Source: an uncultured Oscillospiraceae bacterium (GTDB taxonomy: Bacteria > Bacillota > Clostridia > Oscillospirales > Oscillospiraceae). Taken from it: DNA of 64,000 bases. Both the position numbers and the translations under genes were made by a program. Position 1 is the stretch's first letter. Each line of letters opens with the position of its first letter. Where the stretch lies: contig CAKSWT010000013.1 in assembly GCA_934512135.1 (NCBI GenBank), positions 17,389 through 81,388 on the forward strand, read 5' to 3'. This document shows, in pieces, positions 43,581-52,431 of this stretch. Below the pieces are notes generated by a model. That model did no database searches. It saw nothing but the letters and a program-made list of their open reading frames with translations, and was not told where the DNA came from.

Positions 43581-45371
43581 ATGAAAAAACGTATACTTTC
43601 TATGCTGCTGATGCTCAGCATGGTGTGTCTGCTGTTTGCAGGCTGCGGCGGGAACAACGCTGCAAGCAAGGCTCAGCAGAGTACGGATGCGGAAACAGTG
43701 GAAACGCAGGCTCCCACGGAGACGCAAGCCGAGACCGACCTGGAAAACACGGATGCAAGCGAAGTTGAGAGTGCTGTGGACATTGTTCCGACTGTGGAGC
43801 ACCGGGCCAATATGCCTGACCGCGACAAGGCGGAGCTGGACTATCAAAATGAGGTGAGCCTTCCCCTGAGTGAGGACGGTGTGGAACTGACCATGCTGAC
43901 CACTGCGGTAAATCTGATGGGGGACCTTGCCAACATCGGCATCCAGAATTATAACGATTTTGAGTATATGCAGAAGCTGGAGGAGCAGACCGGGATCCAT
44001 GTGGAGACCACGGAGGTCAACTTCTTTACGGCTTCGGAGCAGTACAATGTGATCGTGGCCTCCGGAGACTATCCGGATATGTTTAAGAATCTGGGTACTT
44101 ACTATTCCACCGGGCTGACTGGCGCACTGGCGGATGAGATCATCATCGATCTGACCGAGGATCTTTCGGAATACGCGCCCAACTATGACTACCTGATCCA
44201 CTCCAATGGAGCGCAGACCCCGTATTTCCTCAGTGACGACATGGTCCTCCAGTTCATGGGTACCTATGACAGCTTTGTGAATAATCAGGGGCTGGTGATC
44301 CGGAAAGACTGGCTGGAGGACCTTAATATGGAGGTCCCCACGACCTACGACGAGCTGCATGATGCGCTGACCGCCTTTAAGAACGAAAAGGGTGCGTCCA
44401 CGGCCATCTACATGACCAACAACTGCAACATCACCACCCTGACCGAGGGCTACAATGTAGCGTCCTATGCGGCCAGCGGCAATGCCGGCGGCGCGGGCGG
44501 TACGGCGTCGGGCCTTCCGTATTATGTGGAGGACGGCGTTGTAAAGTGCAGCCTGATCGAGGACGGATTCCGGGACTATCTGAAGATGCTGAACCAGTGG
44601 CGCATGGAGGGGCTTATGGACCCAGACTTTATCTCCATTGAGTACGACCCCTTCTCCAGCTATCTGGACGGCCAAATCACAACGGATCAGATGGGCGTAT
44701 GGCCCACCTCCGGTGAGGGCATCGACAAATATACCGTGCCTGTGACCAGTATGGCGTCTCCCGTGCAAAAGGAGGGGGATATGCAGCACCTGACGGAAAT
44801 GACGCTGGCCCCTGCCGACGACATCACCTGTATCTCCATCTCTACCGGCTGCGCGGAGCCTGAACTGGCCATGCGGTGGCTGGACTACTGGTTCTCCGAG
44901 GACGGCATCCTGCTGTACAACTACGGCCAGGAGGGCGTGGACTTTACGCTGGACGCGGAGGGAACACCGCTGTTCACGGATGCGATTTTGAACAATGAAT
45001 TTGCCCTGCCTGTGTCCCAGTACATGCGCTGCCGCTGCGCCTTCGGCACCATGCCGTCCCTGATGCTGCGGTACCGCACCGGCGATCTGAACTCTGATCT
45101 GGTCAATGAGGCATGGGAAGTGTGGACCTCCAATCTGGACGGCACCATGGCCATCTCCTCCAATGTGACCATGACCACCGAGCAGAGAGAACAGGAGGGG
45201 CGTATCTCCTCCGATATTCTGACCTATGCCAACGAGCGCGTGGCCCAGTTTGCCATTGGTGAGATGGACATCGACAAGGACTGGGATACCTTTGTGGAGG
45301 AACTCAAGAGTATGAACATTGAGGAATGCATTGCGCTGGAGCAGGAGGCTTACGACAACACGGTCGGCTGA
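43581..45371 (+). CDS. Family 1 extracellular solute-binding lipoprotein (copy 4)
   Basis: A 596-residue protein. The signal peptide ends CLLFAGCGGN (lipobox Cys near residue 22), followed by a Gln/Thr/Glu linker. GLVIRKDWLEDLNMEVPTTY is nearly identical to copy 2, and EECIALEQEAYDNTVG matches the end of copy 2, so these two are the closest pair although they lie in different operons. Sixteen bases separate it from the small beta-rich gene. No transporter partner nearby. Confidence 0.85.
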   Translation: MKKRILSMLLMLSMVCLLFAGCGGNNAASKAQQSTDAETVETQAPTETQAETDLENTDASEVESAVDIVPTVEHRANMPDRDKAELDYQNEVSLPLSEDGVELTMLTTAVNLMGDLANIGIQNYNDFEYMQKLEEQTGIHVETTEVNFFTASEQYNVIVASGDYPDMFKNLGTYYSTGLTGALADEIIIDLTEDLSEYAPNYDYLIHSNGAQTPYFLSDDMVLQFMGTYDSFVNNQGLVIRKDWLEDLNMEVPTTYDELHDALTAFKNEKGASTAIYMTNNCNITTLTEGYNVASYAASGNAGGAGGTASGLPYYVEDGVVKCSLIEDGFRDYLKMLNQWRMEGLMDPDFISIEYDPFSSYLDGQITTDQMGVWPTSGEGIDKYTVPVTSMASPVQKEGDMQHLTEMTLAPADDITCISISTGCAEPELAMRWLDYWFSEDGILLYNYGQEGVDFTLDAEGTPLFTDAILNNEFALPVSQYMRCRCAFGTMPSLMLRYRTGDLNSDLVNEAWEVWTSNLDGTMAISSNVTMTTEQREQEGRISSDILTYANERVAQFAIGEMDIDKDWDTFVEELKSMNIEECIALEQEAYDNTVG

Positions 45372-45434
45372 TCCGCCGGTAAGCCATGACAGGCCGGCTT
45401 TCGCCGGGCTGTTTTCTGAGAAAGGACGATACCA

Positions 45435-47564
45435 TTGAAATATGAGCACTTGTTGTCACCGCTGAAGATTGGCAATGTGACGCTGAAAAACCGGATTCTG
45501 AACTCCAAATGTGTGTCCTCGGACAACCAGGAGCCCATAATCTCCGGCCCCTTCTATGAGCATCTGGCGAGAAACGGCGCCGCCTGGGTCTGCGTGGGTG
45601 TGGGTGCCTATCCCGACTGCGAGGGAAATTACAGCAAAATGGCCCCCTGCCATATGGATGATCCCAAGGCCATGGAGGACTATCGGGAGATCGTGAACCG
45701 GATCCACAAGCATGGCGCGCTGGCCTCCGCCTCCATGATGGCCATTGAGCCGCAGAACGTGAATATCTCCGACACTCCAAACTGGGATAAGATCCCCATG
45801 ACCGGGGACTACTCCCAGAATCTGTTCAACAAGCCCGGCATTTCCGCAGAGCGGCTGGAGGGGATGATCCAGGATTTTGTACGCGTCAGTCAGGAACTGA
45901 AGAAGCTGGGTTTTGACGGCGTGACCATCTACGGCTGCTACCGGGGCAGCATCCTGGCTTGCTCGCTCAGTCCGCTGCTCAATCAGCGGACGGACAAATA
46001 CGGCGGCAAGACCATGGCGGAGCGCGCCACGTTGACCCTGGAAATTTTCCAGCGCATCAAGGAGGCCTGCGGGCAGGATTTCCTGATCGAGATGCAGATC
46101 TCCGCCACGGAGGAGGGCGGCTACACCCAGGAGGACTGGCTTACATACTGCCAGCTGTGTGAGGGCCTGGTGGACATCTTCCAGATCCGGGGCTGGGACG
46201 GTTCCTTCACCCATGTAAACAGCCACAATCTTGTGAAGGAAAACCCCTATAACCTCCAGTTTGCGGAGGCGTTCAAAAAGCGGGGCATTAAGGCGGTGGT
46301 CTCCCCGGTGGGCGGCTTCCGGGATCCGGAGCTCATCGACCGATTTATTGCGGAGGGGAAAACCGACTGTGTGTCTGTGGCCAGGGCTTTGATTTGTGAT
46401 GAGCATTACATGGATAAGATTCAGGCAGGAAAGGGGGAAGACCTGACGCCTTGCCTGCTGTGCAACAACTGTCATGGTTCCTTCTGCGCGGTGAACCCCT
46501 ACGCGGGCTATCACCATATGCTGGACCGGATGTTTACCCCTTCCGGCAAAAAGAAGAATGTGGCCATTCTGGGCGGTGGCCCGGCAGGGCTGCGGGCTGC
46601 GCTGTTCGCCGTGGAGCAGGGGCATACGGTTACCCTGTACGAAGCCAGCGACAAGCTGGGCGGCCAGCTGAAGTTTGCCGACCATGTACCTTTCAAGTGG
46701 AACCTAAAGGACTATAAGGATTGGATGGTTCGGGAGGTCATGAAGTCTGGGGCCACGGTGCAGCTGCATACAAAGGCAACGCCGGAACTGCTGAAAGACA
46801 AGGGTTACGATGTGATCATTGCGGCCATGGGTTCCACCGCCAAACGGATCCCCGTGGAGGGGGCCGACGATCCCAAGGTTTGGCTGGCGGAGGATGTGTT
46901 CGGACGGGAAAACGAGCTGGGCCACAGGGTGGTGGTCATTGGCGGCGGCGATACCGGCCGGGAGGCGGCCCTTTACCTAGCTAAGGCCGGCCATGAGACC
47001 GTCATGGTCACCCGGGGCGATGTGATGCTCTTTGATGACGCCCACTCCAAGCGGGCCACGGAATTGGACTATGAAAACGAGCCCAATTTCTCCTACATTG
47101 ATAACGCAAAGACTTTGAAGGTCACCCCCAACAGTGTGACTCTGGACGTGACGCTGAACGTTCCCAAGGCGGAAAATGACTTTGGCATGATGTTTATGAT
47201 GATGATGCGAGAGGAGGCACCGGAGGTCATGCCCGACTCCCGTCCGGAGGGCTTCCCACCCCATCATGACCCGTTTGATCCCCACGCGGAGTTTGCGGAC
47301 GCGGAGATCAAGGATGGCCCCGGTGGTCCTGGTGGACCGGGAGGGCCACCGCCTATGCCTCAGGGTGTGGATAAATCCAAGCTGCCCCATGAGCAGCGGG
47401 TCCTCGACTGTGATGCGGTGGTGATCTCCGGCGGACGAAAGGCCGTAGATGCGGAGGCGTTTCGGAGCATTGCGCCGGAGTTTTACATCATCGGGGATAA
47501 TGTAGCCCCGTATAATATTAAATTCTGTACCCAAAGCGCCTTTGCGGCAGCGATGGGGCTGTAA
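45435..47564 (+). CDS. Old Yellow Enzyme/2,4-dienoyl-CoA reductase family flavoprotein
   Basis: A 709-residue enzyme starting at TTG 45435 behind GAAAGGA. Residues 1-350 form the FMN TIM barrel (HLLSPLKIGNVTLKNRILNS). CLLCNNCHGSFCAVNP (about residue 340) is the [4Fe-4S] site. AILGGGPAGLRAALFAVEQG (about 377) binds FAD and VVVIGGGDTGREAALYLAKA (about 500) binds NAD(P)H. A Gly-Pro insert (GPGGPGGPGGPPPMPQG, about 628-645) lies near the C-terminus. Relatives reduce enoyl-CoAs, bile acids, steroids or bilirubin. It likely supplies the C=C reduction step of the island's pathway. Confidence 0.9.
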   Translation: MKYEHLLSPLKIGNVTLKNRILNSKCVSSDNQEPIISGPFYEHLARNGAAWVCVGVGAYPDCEGNYSKMAPCHMDDPKAMEDYREIVNRIHKHGALASASMMAIEPQNVNISDTPNWDKIPMTGDYSQNLFNKPGISAERLEGMIQDFVRVSQELKKLGFDGVTIYGCYRGSILACSLSPLLNQRTDKYGGKTMAERATLTLEIFQRIKEACGQDFLIEMQISATEEGGYTQEDWLTYCQLCEGLVDIFQIRGWDGSFTHVNSHNLVKENPYNLQFAEAFKKRGIKAVVSPVGGFRDPELIDRFIAEGKTDCVSVARALICDEHYMDKIQAGKGEDLTPCLLCNNCHGSFCAVNPYAGYHHMLDRMFTPSGKKKNVAILGGGPAGLRAALFAVEQGHTVTLYEASDKLGGQLKFADHVPFKWNLKDYKDWMVREVMKSGATVQLHTKATPELLKDKGYDVIIAAMGSTAKRIPVEGADDPKVWLAEDVFGRENELGHRVVVIGGGDTGREAALYLAKAGHETVMVTRGDVMLFDDAHSKRATELDYENEPNFSYIDNAKTLKVTPNSVTLDVTLNVPKAENDFGMMFMMMMREEAPEVMPDSRPEGFPPHHDPFDPHAEFADAEIKDGPGGPGGPGGPPPMPQGVDKSKLPHEQRVLDCDAVVISGGRKAVDAEAFRSIAPEFYIIGDNVAPYNIKFCTQSAFAAAMGL
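47315..47360 (+). repeat. Gly-Pro coding tract in the flavoprotein
   Basis: A short run of GGTGGTCCT-type units encodes GPGGPGGPGGPP inside the NAD(P)-binding half of the Old Yellow Enzyme family protein, a place where relatives I know have no such tract. Confidence 0.65.
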
Positions 47565-47580
47565 AAGGAAGGAAATACAA

Positions 47581-48951
47581 ATGGTACAACTGCTGTTGCT
47601 GCTCATACCGCTTGCCTTTGTAATTTATACGGTTTATAAAGGACTGAACCCAACGATCTCTATGTTGATCGGTGCGCTTCTGGTTTGTCTGGTCAATGGG
47701 ATGAATCCCATGGCAACACTTCTTGGAGCCACTGGTCCGGGTGCGGAGCCGGCGCCGTTTATTGCCGGTATGCAGTCGTCTCTTGCCATGTTCTTCATGA
47801 CATTTTTGATGGCACAGCTCTTTGCGCGCGTTTATCTGCATACCGGAGCAGCTCGATCTCTTGCGCATGCGCTCAATCGACTCATTGTCCGCGGCACTAC
47901 CGGCACGGCCGGAAAAATGCGGGGTCTCATTGCGTTTATGCTGATTGCTATTGTATTTGGTTTCGGCGGCCTGGACGCATTTGTCTGTGTTTTCACATTA
48001 CTTCCCATTGGCATGATGATTTTTGAACAGATGGATATTCCGCGTCGGCTGCTGCCAGCCACACTGTTTGCCGGAGTGACAACGGCGGTCTGCTGCCCGG
48101 GAACGCCTCTGACCAGTGGCAATATTTTGGCTTCAATGTTTTTGGGAACTGCAACGACTGCGGCATTTATTCCCGGTATTGTTGGTGTTGTCGTGATTCT
48201 GGCCTGTGATGTGATCTATCTGTATTCAGCGGTCAAGAAAGCGGAAAAGAACGGAGAGCATTTTGAGGTGGGAAATGCAAATATTCCTCCGGTCGATCAG
48301 TCCAAGCCACTGCCAAACCCGATCCTGTCTCTGCTCCCGATTTTGCTTGTGGCGGTAATGAATATGATCCTGGGGATCAGTGTGGTACTGAGCCTGCTGT
48401 GCGGCACTCTTCTCGGCTGCATTCTTTTATGCAACCACATTTATGCGCCCGACACAAAGCTGACGCCCTACCTCACGCTGGCGGAGCAGGGCGCACAGGG
48501 GGCGGCGCAGGTGTTTGTGCCGATGGCCATCCAGATGGGGCTTGCTACAGTGATCCAGGCATCCAGTGGATTTGCCTATTTGTCGGAGTTGTTTACCACC
48601 ATGGCAATGAAGGCGCATCCGCTCATTGCTTGGGCAACATCCGCGTCTCTGTCAGGCTTCCTGGCAGGAAACGCAGTGGCCGGGCTTCAGCTCTCGGCTG
48701 GAATATTTGCTCCGGTGGCGGAACAAATTGGCTTGAGCCTTCCGGCAGCGCACCGAATCGGCTGCTTTGCAATCTCTATTTTGGATACGATACCGATCAA
48801 TGCGGCAGTTATCTCCGCGCTTATGACCTGCGGATTGACGCATAAGGAAGGCTATGGCCCGATTTTCCGCACAACAGTACTCTATATTTTCTTCGGTATG
48901 GTAGCAGTGATCCTAATGTGCTTGTTGTTCCCGGGATTGGCGATCATCTGA
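47581..48951 (+). CDS. GntP-like organic-anion permease
   Basis: A 456-residue integral membrane protein from ATG 47581 behind AAGGAAGG, with about 11-13 hydrophobic segments. TTAVCCPGTPLTSGNILASM, a conserved-looking intramembrane loop, and SLLCGTLLGCILLCNHI fit the GntP/gluconate:H+ symporter group. It would move a small organic acid in or out. It is the only transporter of the island and is placed directly after the flavoprotein gene, so its solute is probably the substrate or product of that enzyme. Confidence 0.75.
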   Translation: MVQLLLLLIPLAFVIYTVYKGLNPTISMLIGALLVCLVNGMNPMATLLGATGPGAEPAPFIAGMQSSLAMFFMTFLMAQLFARVYLHTGAARSLAHALNRLIVRGTTGTAGKMRGLIAFMLIAIVFGFGGLDAFVCVFTLLPIGMMIFEQMDIPRRLLPATLFAGVTTAVCCPGTPLTSGNILASMFLGTATTAAFIPGIVGVVVILACDVIYLYSAVKKAEKNGEHFEVGNANIPPVDQSKPLPNPILSLLPILLVAVMNMILGISVVLSLLCGTLLGCILLCNHIYAPDTKLTPYLTLAEQGAQGAAQVFVPMAIQMGLATVIQASSGFAYLSELFTTMAMKAHPLIAWATSASLSGFLAGNAVAGLQLSAGIFAPVAEQIGLSLPAAHRIGCFAISILDTIPINAAVISALMTCGLTHKEGYGPIFRTTVLYIFFGMVAVILMCLLFPGLAII

Positions 48952-49012
48952 TACATACGACGGATTGCAAATGAAATCAATCCAAATAAATCCGCCCAAG
49001 GGAGGGCATAGG

Positions 49013-49492
49013 ATGGAAGTGCAAACGCATACGGAACCGTGGGATCTGAATACAATGATATGTTTTGTTGCATACCGCCTGAGGCAGGAATGCAATCAAC
49101 GGCTGGCGGAATATGGGCTTACTTATGCACAGGCGAGAATACTGAACCATCTGCACATGGCTCAAGACGATACTGTGGTGAATCAGCATAATCTGGTTTG
49201 CTCGCTGGGTGTCAAGGCATCCAGCATATCAGCGGTATTGCGGAATATGGAACATAAAGGACTGATTAAAAAAGTGCGGATGCAAAGTGATAATCGGAAT
49301 AAAGAGATACAGCTCACACCGCTTGGCAAAAGGCTGCATACAGCCTTTCACACCGTTTTGACCGAGGTGGAACGGGAGATCACCGCAAACATATCGCCTG
49401 CTCAGAAAAAAGCAATGCGTCAATGTTTGCAGATGTTTTGTTATAATCTGCAAACTAAAAACCGAAAATCTCATCAGGCAAGTGTGCGATGA
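49013..49492 (+). CDS. MarR-family regulator
   Basis: A 159-residue protein starting at ATG 49013 behind GGGAGGG. The winged helix (LVCSLGVKASSISAVLRNME, then HKGLIKKVRMQSDNRNKEIQ) is preserved with the wing Arg/Asp pair. MarR proteins are dimeric repressors released by small aromatic or similar ligands. It lies downstream of the flavoprotein and permease genes and ends before a terminator, so it probably regulates this operon. Confidence 0.85.
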   Translation: MEVQTHTEPWDLNTMICFVAYRLRQECNQRLAEYGLTYAQARILNHLHMAQDDTVVNQHNLVCSLGVKASSISAVLRNMEHKGLIKKVRMQSDNRNKEIQLTPLGKRLHTAFHTVLTEVEREITANISPAQKKAMRQCLQMFCYNLQTKNRKSHQASVR

Positions 49493-49533
49493 ATCCTTGA
49501 ACTGCAGAAACGGATTAAAGGAATTGATTGACA

Positions 49534-49564
49534 AGAATTGGGGGCCATTACGGTTCCCAATTCT
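49534..49564. terminator. Terminator between the MarR and LysR genes
   Basis: AGAATTGGG (49534-49542) pairs with CCCAATTCT (49556-49564), with a 13-base loop, between convergent genes; short T-rich sequence follows. Confidence 0.6.
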
Positions 49565-49586
49565 CATTTCTATATAAACGAGGGGG

Positions 49587-50492
49587 CTAATGCTTACTTA
49601 AAAGGATCTTCGGGAGCGCATGAAAATATTTCCGGCAAAACAAAAGAAAGGTTTCTTCATAATCAGATAGATTACCTCGGCTGGGCGCTGTGAGATACAC
49701 ATGAAGCCGTTCCGGCAGTTCTTTTAGCGTAAGTAATTTGGGCGTCGCCGCAGCTCCGAGCAGTGATTGTAGCTCCGGCTGGACCAAAGCCCAAAACAGT
49801 CTGGGAATGATTGCAACCCCATAGTTCTTTGCAACAAGACGAATCAGGGAATGAAGATCGCTGATGAGGTAATTCGGATGAGGCAGGGAATGTTCAAAGG
49901 ACGTGGGCAGTGGGAGTGGGGAATAAGCAATGTGTGGTTCTGTCTTAGCTTCCGTCAAATCAATTTCCGTAAGTGTTGAGAATCGATGGTTTGTTGCAAC
50001 CAGAAGGCAATAGGAATCCTCCAGAACGGATTCGGAGTGAAAGCCCTGGAGCGTAAGAGGCTGATAGGACAGAATAAAGCCTGTTTGCATTCGCTCCGCA
50101 CCCTCTATGGCGTTGCTGGTGTGGTTGTTTTCTGATATAGGGATACCGGGATGCTCCGCAAGAAATGCACGCAGCATATACGGATACAGTTCGGGGATCT
50201 CGTTGGTCAACATGATCCCGTTTCCAAACAGCGCACTTTGTGATTGGAGCTGCCGAACAGAGGAATTCAAATCATCCAAAAGCCGGGATACTACATGATA
50301 GAAATACATTCCCAATGGAGTCAGCCGAATTCCGCGCCCTTTAGACTCAAAGAGCGATATATTTAATTCTTCCTCCAGTTGCTTGATGGTTCGGGTGAGG
50401 GCAGGCTGAGAAATCAAAAGCTCATCCGCCGCCTTTGAGATATGCTCATACTTGGCGGCGGTGCAAAAATATTGTAACTGGCGAAGCTCCAT
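49587..50492 (-). CDS. LysR-family regulator
   Basis: A 301-residue protein; the ATG at 50492 was chosen because AAAGGAGATC precedes it and the sequence MELRQLQYFCTAAKYEHISK is the standard LysR opening. The helix-turn-helix is AADELLISQPALTRTIKQLE. The remaining 210 residues are the two-lobed effector-binding domain. It is divergent from the fifth lipoprotein gene, the usual arrangement for LysR control of the neighbouring operon. Confidence 0.9.
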   Translation of the reverse strand: MELRQLQYFCTAAKYEHISKAADELLISQPALTRTIKQLEEELNISLFESKGRGIRLTPLGMYFYHVVSRLLDDLNSSVRQLQSQSALFGNGIMLTNEIPELYPYMLRAFLAEHPGIPISENNHTSNAIEGAERMQTGFILSYQPLTLQGFHSESVLEDSYCLLVATNHRFSTLTEIDLTEAKTEPHIAYSPLPLPTSFEHSLPHPNYLISDLHSLIRLVAKNYGVAIIPRLFWALVQPELQSLLGAAATPKLLTLKELPERLHVYLTAPSRGNLSDYEETFLLFCRKYFHALPKILLSKH

Positions 50493-50687
50493 TGTCGATC
50501 TCCTTTTATCATAACTCATTGATTATGAATAGCGTTCAAAAGAAGTATTAGTCCCGCAAAAGACAGTGTGATAAAATATTTGCAGAACAAACTATTCTTA
50601 ATATTTCTATTTTATCAGCGTTTTAATCGTATGTAAACAAGAATTATATAAGAATAGTTATGATTCAGTAAAGGAAAGGAGTTTTTT
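50493..50687. promoter_or_regulatory. LysR-lipoprotein divergent control region
   Basis: AACTATTCTTA (50590-50600) and TAAGAATAGTT (50649-50659) are perfect 11-bp inverted copies 48 bases apart. The second copy overlaps an ATTATATAAGAATAG stretch near the lipoprotein start. Such spaced arms suit LysR tetramer binding and DNA bending. Confidence 0.55.
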
Positions 50688-52415
50688 ATGAAAAAGTACA
50701 TTGCACTATTGCTGACTGCTGCGGTTTTGTTGTCCCTGTGTATGGGCTGCGGCAACACCAAAGCAGAAGTTTCCGCAGAAGCCACCGCCGTGCGTGAAAA
50801 GTCAGCTTCCACAAATGACATACCGGAGCCGGTTTCGGCTATGGATATGTCCGCGAAAGAGGAGACCGATACGGAGCCGGTTCTGCGTGAACCACTAAAT
50901 TACCCCCTGACGGAGGAGCAGGTCACACTGACCATGTTCACAGGCGAACCGACCCTTGGGCCGCTGTCCTTTATGGGAGGCGATTATGGAATCCATGGAT
51001 TTGAGGATTATGCCGCAGTTCAGGAATCCTTTCAGCGTACCGGCGTAACAGTGGAGTTCGCCAATGTCAGCTTCATGGAAAGCGCTACGTTATTTGCGCT
51101 TCATGTGGCCTCCGGCGATCTGAGCGATATGCTTGCGTCCATTGATCTGAACTACAGCGGCGGCGTTGCAAATGCCTATGCGGAGGATATTGTGGTGGAC
51201 CTTGCCCCCTATGCGGAGGAGTGGTGTCCGCAGTATCTGAATCTGACAGAAGAAGACCCCCAGCTTTTGAAAAGTACCCGCACGCCGGACGGAGAAATGC
51301 TGATGATGTATTACTTCAATGACTGCTTCATTCAGGCGGAAGGGTCCCTGATCCGCACCGACTGGCTGGAGCGGGTGGGGAAAGAGGTCCCCACTACCAT
51401 TGATGAGCTTCATGAGGTGCTGCTGGCATTTCAAAGTGAAATCGGCTGTGAACATCCCTTCTACTTTAATTCCGGCTGTAACCGGCTGCTCTCCAGCTAC
51501 AACCTATATAGCTATGCGAACCTTTCCAGTGGTGAGCTTGCAGTGTTCCAGGAGGATGGCACCGTATACAGCAATTTCACCCATGACCGGTACCGGGAAT
51601 GGCTGAGGACTATGAACGCATGGTGTGAGGAAAAACTGTTCGATCAGGACTTTATCTCCATTGCCTCCACCAACATGGGCGGAGAAGATGAAACACTGCT
51701 TACAGAGGATAATCTTGGCGCCTGGTTTGGCAACATCAATAGCATTTCAAACTACTATGCCATGTGTCCCAATGAGGATTTTGATGTCGCGCCTGTCTAT
51801 ATTACCGCAGATGGGGAGAGCAACCACAGCCTCAGCACGTCCCGACTGTTCGGTATGTCTACCGGCGTTAATGGAGTGGGCATTTCCTCCGACTGTGAAA
51901 ACGTGGAGCTGGCGCTGGGCTGGCTGGATTTCTGGTATACGGAGGAAGGTTACCGTTTAAAGAACTACGGTGTGGAAGGCGAAAGCTATGAACTGGTAGA
52001 CGGAAAAGTGGAGTACACAGATGTGATCATGAACAATGACATGGATCTGGTACCCGCAGTTGCCCTGTTGCTGTATTCTACCGGCGCTAGCGACTGGGGC
52101 ATGGGCGCGCAGGATCGTACTGCGTATTTCTATGATGATATTCAGGTGGAAGCGCAGACTGTCTGGACAGACGCCTGCGACGGTACTTGGGCATATCCCA
52201 ATGCAACGCTGACAACGGAGGAGAGTGGAACTGTCGCGGCCAAAGGTGGTGACGTGTGTACCTATATTGCCCAGTGTGTACCCAGTTTTATTATGGGCGA
52301 GATGAGCGTGGAGTCTGATTGGGATATCTATGTGGAAACGTGCAATTCCATGGGCCTGACGGATTGTATCGCGGCCTATCAGAGCGCATTGGATCGATAT
52401 AACGGAATCAACTGA
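50688..52415 (+). CDS. Family 1 extracellular solute-binding lipoprotein (copy 5)
   Basis: A 575-residue protein behind AAGGAAAGGAG. The signal peptide ends LLSLCMGCGN (lipobox Cys near residue 21), followed by a short linker. The hallmark segment is GSLIRTDWLERVGKEVPTTI. The opening of its mature part (REPLNYPLTEEQVTLTMFTG) resembles copy 1, so copies 1 and 5 form a subgroup. First gene of the LysR-linked operon lipoprotein, hotdog, flavodoxin, ferredoxin, hotdog. Confidence 0.85.
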   Translation: MKKYIALLLTAAVLLSLCMGCGNTKAEVSAEATAVREKSASTNDIPEPVSAMDMSAKEETDTEPVLREPLNYPLTEEQVTLTMFTGEPTLGPLSFMGGDYGIHGFEDYAAVQESFQRTGVTVEFANVSFMESATLFALHVASGDLSDMLASIDLNYSGGVANAYAEDIVVDLAPYAEEWCPQYLNLTEEDPQLLKSTRTPDGEMLMMYYFNDCFIQAEGSLIRTDWLERVGKEVPTTIDELHEVLLAFQSEIGCEHPFYFNSGCNRLLSSYNLYSYANLSSGELAVFQEDGTVYSNFTHDRYREWLRTMNAWCEEKLFDQDFISIASTNMGGEDETLLTEDNLGAWFGNINSISNYYAMCPNEDFDVAPVYITADGESNHSLSTSRLFGMSTGVNGVGISSDCENVELALGWLDFWYTEEGYRLKNYGVEGESYELVDGKVEYTDVIMNNDMDLVPAVALLLYSTGASDWGMGAQDRTAYFYDDIQVEAQTVWTDACDGTWAYPNATLTTEESGTVAAKGGDVCTYIAQCVPSFIMGEMSVESDWDIYVETCNSMGLTDCIAAYQSALDRYNGIN

Positions 52416-52431
52416 GAAAGAGGTCATATTT

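Noticed and set aside
47581..48951. Membrane protein as the missing permease of the solute-binding lipoproteins
   Set aside because: Its topology and motifs are of the secondary GntP-like type; it lacks the ABC permease loop and there is no ATPase gene.
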